NCBI GenBank assembly: GCA_020536535.1
Contig: JAHLWZ010000733.1
Location: forward strand, 62,001 to 126,000
Reading direction: 5' to 3'
DNA: 64,000 bases
DNA from: Pelomyxa schiedti
Lineage: Eukaryota; Evosea; Pelobiontida; Pelomyxidae
Shown here: positions 52,312 through 61,700 of the stretch, piece after piece
Layout of the letters: every line of letters starts with the position of its first letter
Position numbering within the stretch: the stretch's first letter is position 1
Translations under genes and position numbers: made by a program
The notes under the pieces: generated by a model
Seen by the model: only the letters and a program-made list of their open reading frames with translations
The model's database searches: none
Told to the model about the DNA's origin: nothing

Positions 52312-54127
52312 CTATTCCTCTAGTGGTGTAACTGCCAGCATCACAGCTGCATGTGGTCTGACATCGATGGCGAATTCACCATAGAACTCACCAAGGTCTT
52401 GCTGGAGGTAAAGGTCACGAATGTGTGCCAGCTACAGAAAGACATAAGAAGTCGGGAGAGAAAACTTTGGTAGGATTGGTACAGCACCTTGAAAACTGCT
52501 GGGTAAAAATCGCCATTATTGTTGCCGGTGTTCATGTGTATGGCAATGTTCCTATCTTCGGTGCCCTTGTGTTTCATCAGTGGAAAGAGGGAATAGGGGA
52601 GGGAACTTTGTTCAGCAAAACAACAGCAAAACGACCGTCGTAAAGAGGTTTCCCCCAAATCTAGGAAATGTCATTCACATCGAGGTGAGATTCGTGTTAT
52701 ACCTCATAGGCATCCAAGTACTCAAGGAGAGATCCTTGTACACATTCCCGGTCTTGGTTCACTGGAAAAAAAGGTCGGCTTTTTATAAATTTAAATGGGG
52801 CCCGGTTACCTGCAAGAATTTCCGGGACAGTAAGAATTTTGATTGCCTCGGCGCTCATGGTTCTCACATCAGCACCAATGATAATTGGCGAGGCAAGTAC
52901 AGAATACAGCATCATCTGTGCAAGCTCTTCATCTGAACTCATCCCAGTGTATCCAACTGTAATCATATCCAAAAAGTTGAATGCACCACATTTTTGATAG
53001 TAGGCATTTCCAACCTTCACGAAGTCAATACCTAGAGTATATATATAAGGTAGAATAACCTGCATATGAACGTTATCCATGAGGGAATCCCAGGAATCCC
53101 CACGACCAAACCATGACTTGTACATATGCGCCCATTGGGGTCCCCATACCCATATAAGCTCATCAGCAGTTAGCGCAATCTGTTTTTCAGTTTAGGAGGT
53201 GAATATTGTTCGTGCCGGGTGTGTTTAAAAAATAACCTTTGGTCTGATGTCAGGGAGTATTCCATGTTGATATGGATTGTATAGACGCATACCAGACGTG
53301 GGATTTCCGTCGTCAATATAGTATACTCTATTGATTTCAACCAGGGAAAAGAGTATTGGTTTCAATACATTTGGCGTCCTGTTGCATTCAATGCCTCGGA
53401 CATTGTTTTAACTGAATTCTGTATACAGTTATTTCTCGTTCCACAGAATGCCGCACAGGTATCCTATCTTCACGTGTGAGTCTTGAAGGGCCCTATTCCA
53501 GACGTGGGAGATAGGGAGCATGCATGTTTAAGAAAATCGAATCCCCAATCGGCAAAAGCTTGTGCGTCGGTTTGTTCATGTCCCAGTGAGCCAGAGAAAC
53601 CTCCACATGTAACCTCGCTTATCGAGGAGTAAATTCCCGCTTTGAATCCCTTGGCGTGCAGCTGCTGAGCTACTGAAGCCATTCCATTTGGGAACTTAGC
53701 AGTGTCACATTGAATTCTGTCAGAGCTATCACGAGGTTCAGGAACAATACAATGTCCCTCACTGTTTGTCTTCTGGCAGGCCTGCCACCCATCATCAATA
53801 AGAATATATCTGTCATTCACCAACTTAGAGGCAAAAAAGAAATACTTTTCAATTTAAACTATGAAAGCAGAGAGATGGTGGGTTGTTAAGAATAGAAATA
53901 TAAATATCAGCCCCCCGCAACTGGTATCCAGCATCCCATAATCCCGAGGAGAGCATAGCATCAGCCACTTCTAGCAGACCCGACTCCGTGACGTTGAATC
54001 TCATGCTGTTCCACGACGACCATGCCAAAACCGGCACGCGACCAACCCCATTGTCCACACACCCAACGCTCAAAATTTGAAGTAAAACCCCGGACGTCAA
54101 AACCGCCGCGGCGCACCACCCCTTCAT
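52312..54127 (-). CDS. Alpha-galactosidase, GH27 family, secreted or lysosomal
   Basis: Hydrolyses terminal alpha-galactose (or alpha-N-acetylgalactosamine) residues. It begins MKGWCAAAVLTSGVLLQILS, a signal peptide. Motifs in order: LAWSSWNSMRFNVTESGLLE; YILIDDGWQACQ; KFPNGMASVAQQLHAKGFKA; GIYSSISEVTCGG; and WGFDFLKHDTCAAFCGTRNN, containing the nucleophile Asp in the LK-x-D-x-C motif. Next are MSEALNATGR; ALTADELIWVWG; KSWFGRGDSWDSLMDNV (acid/base Asp region); GAFNFLDMITVGYTGMSSDE with QMMLYSVLASPIIIGADVRT; WGKPLYDGRFAVVLLNK; and LAHIRDLYLQQDLGEFYGEF, ending TPLEE and TAG at 52312. The nucleophile motif is assembled only if a GC-AG intron is removed. Length is about 440 aa. The first ATG is at 54127; upstream in-frame codons are not ATG. 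The gene is convergent with UBR4, 63 bp between stops. Confidence 0.85.
53464..53523 (-). other. GC-AG intron in the alpha-galactosidase gene
   Basis: The coding strand reads CTT AAA CAT, then GCATGC... as donor, and ...GATAG as acceptor, then GAT ACC TGT. Removing these 60 nt gives FLKHDTCAAFCG, the GH27 nucleophile motif, and keeps the frame through NATGRQM. The only nearby GT donor (in CCCACGTCTGG) puts the downstream exon out of frame and destroys the motif. This is a non-canonical but known class of splice donor. Confidence 0.8.
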
Positions 54128-54263
54128 CACCAATCAATTTGATGGATTTGAAAAACCAAAATGATGTGGGGCACCAGCGCCAAAAGCGTAAAAAGTTTCC
54201 GTATCTTCTTGTATCATCAAATCAATTATCTACCCTCGTCGCTGCCCAGTTCAGAATCAGAGC

Positions 54264-55256
54264 TTACTCTTCGCTCTCGTTGTTGTCCTCTTCGTCATCC
54301 TCATCATACTCTGTGGTGGCACTCCTGTGAGTGGCATCCTCTTCTGCCGAGTCATTCTCGTCTGGTTCTTCTTCTTCACAGTCAGTGGTGATGGATTGTT
54401 CTTCGTTAGCCTCTGATTCCACTTTTGGCGACCGGGAAGGTGTGTTGGTCCGGGGCTTCTTGCGTTTGGGTGGTTCCGGCTTCTCATGCTTTTTTGACAC
54501 CACTTGGGGTCTGATTTGTCCCACTTGCAGGATGAGAACCACTTTGGAGCAGACCTTGGGGCTGCAAAGTTGTGTGACTATTGGTTTTCCTAGCTCCGAC
54601 TGGATGAGGGAGATGGAGATGTGTTCATTTGAGTAGTCTTCTGTGGGCAGAGACGGATACGAGTCCTGTGTTTTCTGACAAAATATGAGCCCAAGTGCCC
54701 ACTCTCGTGTGGGCTTCTGGAGCTTGCCGAGCACCTCTTTCATTTCACCATTTTTGAGTGGCTCCTCCCAGTCCGTGCTTTCCACGATTATACAGCCTCC
54801 TTTCAGGCCAATCTCATCCATATTGCCTGTCATGACAAAATCGTCTGCACATACACCAGGTGCTTTCTTGAGGCACTCAAGCCCTCCTGTGAAGGAATCT
54901 CCCTGGCCAGAGAGAAATGGTACTATCTGATTGTCAAATAAGGCCTGAGTGGATTCATTGTAGAGCTGTTGCCATATTGTGCAACACGATTTGTCACTGT
55001 CTGGTTCCTCAGGGTGGTATGAATACTCTGAATTGCCGTAAACGTGAAACAGCAAGGAATGCGCAAATTTGGAGAGAGTTTGCCCACCAAACCCCCCACA
55101 GTGCGAGGCTGCTGACACAGCCACTCCTGCAAACATGCTCCATCATCAATCCACTGTTGCCATCAGACCTTCTTTTGGAGGTGGAGTTGAACCTGGATTT
55201 AGCATCTTTGACAACACCCTCAAATTTGCCATAGTTAATCAGTGCACTGGAGAAGT
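54264..55256 (-). CDS. Unknown protein with acidic, basic-patched C-terminus; N-terminus lost in gap
   Basis: The coding sequence emerges from the gap as SALINYGKFEG and joins through a roughly 95-nt intron in phase to VAVSAASHCGGFGGQTLSKF (the exon from about 55125 downward). The body includes AHSLLFHVYGNSEYSYHPEE, WQQLYNESTQALFDNQIVPF, CADDFVMTGNMDEIGLKGGC with IIVESTDWEEPL, and REWALGLIFCQK. The last 90 residues change to a basic patch (KKHEKPEPPKRKKPRT, a possible nuclear localisation signal), then an extended Glu/Asp/Ser tail ending EDNNESEE. I do not recognise the family. The GGCIIVE...LIFCQK pattern is loosely like nuclease-fold strands, but this is weak. It starts 136 bp upstream of the alpha-galactosidase start, on the same strand. 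Confidence 0.55.
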
Positions 55257-55356
55257 NNNNNNNNNNNNNNNNNNNNNNNNNNNNNNNNNNNNNNNNNNNN
55301 NNNNNNNNNNNNNNNNNNNNNNNNNNNNNNNNNNNNNNNNNNNNNNNNNNNNNNNN
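55257..55356. other. Assembly gap of exactly 100 Ns
   Basis: Exactly 100 Ns, the size commonly used for a gap of unknown length. The two flanks carry ends of two different minus-strand genes, so real sequence of at least about 1 kb (the rest of the actin gene plus the start of the unknown gene) must be missing. Confidence 0.95.
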
Positions 55357-55390
55357 CAATAACGAGTGCCTGAACTTCTTCTCCTTCCAT
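55357..55390 (-). CDS. Actin, first 11 codons (truncated by gap)
   Basis: The minus strand reads ATG at 55390 and then MEGEEVQALVI followed by a G, interrupted by the gap. This is the conserved N-terminus of conventional actin (M-x-G-E-x-VQALV(I/V)DNGSG in many protists). The AT-rich leader just upstream, with an A-rich run before the ATG, fits an actin promoter or UTR. Only 34 bases of a gene of about 1.1 kb are present, so nothing can be said about introns or isoform. Confidence 0.75.
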
Positions 55391-55705
55391 TTTTTATTTT
55401 TTTAATTGTTTGTTGGTTCTGCTTGCTTGTCTGTTCTTTGTTGAAAAGAAAAAATGTTGGTTCGTCGCTTAAATGCCCTTGATTGTTCCTAAACAAGGAG
55501 CAATTGCCCAAGGTCAGAATCCGTTTTTGGCTTCATTCTGTTCCTCTGAACGGGATGAAGTCAACTTGGCTCCCAAGCCCTGTCTGAATGAGGCACTTGT
55601 TGAGGTTCGCGCTGTGAGGTCGCCCAACAGGTTCCGATAACCCCGCGATATCGAGCTATCTATCACCCGGTCGATCTGTTATCTCATACACCAACTGTTT
55701 ATTGG
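55391..55705. promoter_or_regulatory. Divergent upstream region between actin and DNA-PKcs
   Basis: 315 bp separate the actin start (-) from the DNA-PKcs start (+). The actin-proximal part is rich in A and T on the sense strand. The PRKDC-proximal part is more mixed. Promoters are inferred from position only. Confidence 0.4.
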
Positions 55706-58700
55706 ATGGCAGACGGTGAGCGTGTACTGTTCGACGATCACGACGCTGCAGAAGGCGACAACGACGCAGCGCCCTCGTGCATCACAGACTACAACAACAG
55801 CGCCCGCATGGCCGGCGGGGGCGACGCTGAGGAGCCAGGGGCCGGGCCCCTCACTTCCTCGGGTCTGACCCCCTCCGCCGCCGTTTCGAGGTACGTCGAG
55901 GCGCTGGTCGGGTGCGCGGCCGCTGCCGTGGCCTCGTGCATCCGCGTGGTGGCCGGGGCGGGAGCGGGGCCGCTGGGCGGGGGCGCGGGGGCCAGAGGCG
56001 GGGGAGCGGGGGCAGGAGGGCCCGGGGGCAACGGGGGCGAGGGCAGCGGGGCAGAGGGAGGCGGCGCGGCGGTGGGAGTGGGAGTGGGAGTGGGAGTGGG
56101 AGTGGGGCCTGCTGTGATTGTGCACGATTTGTTCCAGGTGGTGTCCGAGATAACTGATGACAGTGAGCTGGGTATGCGTCGAGGGGACTGCAGCATTGTT
56201 GTTGTTTCTTTGTTTGTTTGTTGTTTGTTTTGGATCAAGTTGTATGAATCATGCCTGTGGGTCTTGTTACTTTTGTAACAAGGTTATTGCTATCTCTTTT
56301 TTTTATTGTAACAGACTACAATGACAGTGCTATGTGGATCGATTGTATTGAATGAAGAAAGGGGTGTGATGAAATTTGTGGAGCAGTCTTGCGTGAATCA
56401 AGAAAAAGTATATGTGCAGGCAAGGGAGGAAGCTATCTTGGGGGTAACATCGTTAATTGGGAGGCTGAGCCATCATGTGCGGGAGCATGTTGTGGAGCTA
56501 AAGAATGTTTGCATGAACATTTTCAGGAAGGAACAGTCCAATGTGGTCAAAATAGCATGTTTTGCACTCATTACAAAGGTCATTAAACTGAAGTTTCCGC
56601 TTATTGATGGAGAGAGGCTAAAAGTCCGTGAGATGGCCGAATTGTATTAAAATCCTTTCGGTTTTCCCTTTTTTACTTATTTTGTATCAGTTTTATGCGT
56701 GATATTACATGTGGCAAGTCATCACAAACAGGTAAGGAAACTTAGGACTTCTGGTACACTGTTAATCATGTTTCCAGTAAAATCAAGAGCCATGCAACTT
56801 CTAGGACTTCTTGCACATAACTTTCCAGAACACATTTTTGATAAATCACCAGTTTTACTGCACATATTTTCCGATTCTTTAGCTCGCCAGTTTAAATCTC
56901 CCAAACCTGACATGCAGGTTTGAACCCTCACAGCACCAAGTTGTGTAATTTACTGCTAGGTTATTTCTGGGGCCCTACGGGGATTGACAAGTTTCCTTTT
57001 CCACTTTTCTGGTGATTTTTGTGCAGGTTAATTACTTTTTCCTATGTTATATAGTAACATTTCCCAGACAAAAAAAATGTACCAACCATCTATAAGTACT
57101 TGTGCATGGCTATTGAGCCCCCTAGCCACCTTCAGAGATATGACATCCCCAAAGGTAAATTCGTAAGAAGTGTCTGTATTCTTACCTACAATTAGCGGGG
57201 TTGAAATTCATCAAGTCACACGCATCTTTGATTCATGAGTACTTAACAGAAGACTCTGTTCCAATGTTCAAAAGACTGTGCATTCTTTGTAGTCATAATA
57301 ACAAAGCAGTACGAAAAAGAGTCTCCTGTTCTCCAATCCAACTTCCTTCAGCTTAGAACGTCTGCATTCGCTGCATTGAATTCCTTTTTTCAATCAGTCT
57401 TCAAGGAACTTGTTTCTGGTGTTAGAGATGTTAAGAGAGACCAAGAAACTTTCCAAGTTGCCATTGCCACTTAGCTGAAGGGACTACTAACTCTCACAAG
57501 TTTTTCGTGAAGAAATTCTTTGAACTTATGGAATCTCCAACAAGTGGAATATATGACATTTCAATATCCATAGTAGGTTTTGGGTGGCTCGCCCTTCCAG
57601 TCAAGGTACCAAGTCAACATAAATTCCATTTCAATGAAGCTGACTGGGGTAGGTGTTCCTGGGGGTAGCCGAGCTTACCAAGATTCTTGCTGCCCTCTTT
57701 CATAAGGCTGAAAAATTTTTACTCTCGTAAGGTTACAAGCAAATTGGTTTACACTCAGCTTTCTGTTGTCAACTAGAATTGACTCTGAGGAGGAATCAGC
57801 AATTCATTTGTCAAGTTTAATGACAAGCTATTCCCGAATCATTGAGCACCTCCCAACTTTAGAAGAATCAGAAGTATATACACTGCACAACATACTAATT
57901 CTCTTACACTAAAGCAATCAAGTTAATACAACAGGAGAAACTATTTGGAGCTCTTTTCAGGCTTTTTCCACACTTATTTTCCCGCCAATGGAACAGATAC
58001 TTCATTGGGCTCTCACAGCTCTTCCACATCTTGTGGCGTAAAGGACAAGCCCTTAAATTTCTTCTTGTGAGAATTAGTACGGAAAAACATGTAAAAACGA
58101 AACTAAGGAGTATCTAGTTCCCCAAGGGTTATTAGCTACATGTTCAAGAGCTCCAGAGGTAACGCATCTGAAAGCAACAGGTGACATTCTACAAAATCAT
58201 GTTTCACCTAACCATCTTTAAGGGGCTTTTGCTAGCAGTATACCTTTCTACCAGGAGTACAAACCACTCTGGGTACATATTCTTGAATTGGAAAAAAATG
58301 CCCTTGAAGTTCCTTTTTCTGAGGATGAATACTCACGGATGAGTGAACTTATATATGACGAGTTTATTTCTGGTAACTTGTACGCTCCTTATTTGCCTCT
58401 AACACTCTATAGGCATACTAACACTTGTACACAAACTGAATCTCCAATACGTTGGTACCCAACTAGAGTCTGACACAACAGAGAAATCTGAGGAAACTGT
58501 GACACAGATTGCTTCCATATCTCCTGTAAAAAATTCATACAAAGGAAAAAAGTGACTCAATCCACACAAGAGTTCAGTGAAGCCTGTTGTACCCCGAGAT
58601 ATGGAAGTGTTCTTGAACCTGGTGGAATTCTGCAAACTGATATTACCTACTACAAGCACTCAATTTTTCTCAAGGTACATGCATTGTTGAAACAAAGTAC

Positions 58701-61700
58701 TAAGATATCAGATGGGTCTTTGTCTTTTGCCGAGACATGCTAAATTTCTCAAAGAAACTACCCCTTATCTCTGGTTTCTACAAGCTTCTTACAATCGCTC
58801 TTCAATTGTGTGAGAAACATAGATACTTTGAGGTACCTCTCTTCAGGCGCACAAATAATGACATCAGTACAGGGTGTGAGAGTGGAGTATGTAGATGACG
58901 ATGATGAAACAATCATAGATGATTCCAAGGTTATGTGTTATAAGCTTATCAAAGCGGGACTAAAGGTTTGTTTCACGGTTTTCTTCTGACTTCCTTTGTT
59001 TATCTGGAATAGGAATTCCTTAAAAGAATGCAACAATTTCAAGATGAGCTCTTATCTTCAATCTTGGAATTGATCCTCTCTATTCCAAGAGAGTTTGTCA
59101 ATGCCAGTGAACTTGTCCTCCCTCTTACACAGGCTCTGACTTTGGGCGTAAGGTATAATCTCAATTGTGGTTTATTTACTTACTTTCAAAAGTTATACAC
59201 CATTGGCGAATATTGGACTTGTTGCCTTGAGCCATTGGATGAAAGTAATGTTGTACACCGTAACGCCTTGACCCACATATATTCAGGTGTTTCCAGATAT
59301 AAAGCAGCACCTTCCAGCAATTTTACCTGCTCTGGGTGATTACCTTCTGATTGCCCCTCCAGACTCTGCTGCCGTATCAACATCAGAGACAACCTCAAAA
59401 CATCACAAAGTAAAAATTCGGGCTTTTTATTTTCCTTCCTAAGCTTACATCAGAAGAATGTGGCTGTAGATCAAGTTCTTGAACTTCAGTACAAAGTCAT
59501 TCATCTACTTGGGGAAATTGGAGGAAAAAATGTGCACGTCATACAGGATTTGAACTCAAATTCCACAATACAATCTCAAATAGCATGGGACACAAGAGAA
59601 CGTGTCAAGTTTACCCCACCGTTTTCAGATTTGAAGCCAGATATATTTTTGGGTCAACATGGAGGCTATAATTGTTTTTATCTTACTTCAAACCAGATTC
59701 ATTGTTGGGAAGAGTTACAGAGCTTGCAAAAGTGGCGAGTGATAGGCAAACAAAAGTTGCGGCTTGTGAGTTTCTACACAGTGTGATTCTTCTCATGATA
59801 GGCTCTAATGCAGTTGACCCAACAACCACTGCAAGCAACATGGTATTTAGATGTTCAGTAAGCCTCCTAACACAACTCAGAGTACATTCAATAAAATATA
59901 CAGTCATGTCTTTCCAACTCTGCTTCTCCTTGCCATTGACCCAGATCCTGTTACGAGACAGCTTTTTCATAATCTTATTTTGCAGCTTATTCACTATTTC
60001 ACAACAACCGCATACTGTGCTCTAGATGCAGCAACTTTATTGGATGTGTCAGGTACCCTCGATATTAACTTAGCATGCTGTAATCGATATGTGTAGTTGA
60101 TGCAGTTGGTGAACCAAATGGCCCATTGCGAGAATTTGCATCTGAGTGCATAGCTGAATTTTTGAAATGGTCAATAAAATCTGCTCCGGTGCATAGTATC
60201 ATTAAAGAATAACTGACTAACCAATCTATAGACAACAGCAAGTAGCCGAGTGAATTCAAAAACTGTATTAAAACGAATATATAGCTTGGCCTGCCACCCA
60301 AGTCCTTACAAGAGGCTTGGATGTGCTACTGCATTCAATTCATCTTATAGGTACCATTTTTCTCATACTATTTAATCAGCCAAAGATATTTCCGTGAGGA
60401 AGAGTCTTTAGTGGATCAGTTTACTTTTGAAATTGCCCAGAACTTTCTTCTATCATTGCAACAGTGCAGCGATGACGATGAATCATTGGGTTGGATCCTT
60501 TCCTTCTTTTACTCTAATATTATTTTAGGTACAGCTGCAGCAATTGTCTCTTCCCTGAGACATTTAGAAAGGGTTATAAAGGTTCGTGCTGCCCTACTTA
60601 CTACCAAAAAACCGAGGCGTGGCCATGTCGATCTTAACAGCTTCTTGATGTGGATTTTTAAAGTAGGTATCAAGTATACTTTAAACAACTCATTACCACA
60701 AGTTACTGGGGCATCAACAAACTCAGTTCCGCCACATTGTTATGGATCTAATTGTGTCTCTTGTTCCCTGTCTTCACGGTTGGTCTCTAAGACTGTCTAT
60801 TCCTAACAATCAACACAGATATTTCTGTTGCAAAATGGATACATCGTATTCTCCTTAATGAAAAACTATCAATTGCCTCCATTTTTGAACCAAAAGAAAT
60901 GGCTATTCCAAGTATTTCATCTTCCCCAGAGGTAAATGTATGATGTTGTAGTGTTGTCCTAATTATTTTCTCAGATCTTACAAAATTGGTTTGATCAGTT
61001 GTACAGCATTCTGGATTGTTATTTATGGGGAAAAGCATACACAATTCCTCTCCCACACCCAGGTGGTGGTCCTTCACCATCTGGGATAATAAAGGCTCTA
61101 AGTGTCTTTCTGGACTCATTTGCATTGTGGTCTTACCCAAATGACGGGCAGTGCCCATTGGAGCGCTTATTTAGATCGAAGGTAACACAATGCCCTAATC
61201 ACTACTAATTACATGGAAGTCAAGTGTTGTGTGCAAGATGTTTGAGTATATCACATGTCTAGCTGAAGGGATGGGAGTTGTTGGTGTACATGGGTTCTTA
61301 GGGAGCAAGCTTTATGAATTATTGTTCAGGTCACTTGTGTCACCTGATTCGGTATATGCTTTCGTCAAACTAACACCCTGACCCAAACCTAGATTGACAT
61401 CAAAACTGCCTCAAGTGCTGATGGGATTTTGTTAGACACAGCTAGTATAGCTTTGTGTAAAACTATCGTTAAAGTAACTCCTTCACCTGGTAGAAAGTTT
61501 TGACTACCTACCCTTAGATTTCCGACCCCTCTGCCCAGCACTCCTTCTATAGAACTCTCCAAAAATTACTTTCTTTCCCTGAGAATAATGCCTTCAACCT
61601 GCAGTTTGACTTTTTACCAAGTAAGCCAACTACCATGACATGAACTCAAAATTCAAGATTTCAATCATCTGCGTGCCTTGAACCTTGTACATGGTCATGT

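Noticed and set aside
53464-53560. Alpha-galactosidase lacking its catalytic nucleophile (LKHACS)
   Set aside because: The apparent loss comes from reading through a GC-AG intron. Splicing restores LKHDTC in frame.
55239-55511. Open frames running across the N gap
   Set aside because: They are artefacts of translating Ns; only the MEGEEVQALVI end is meaningful.
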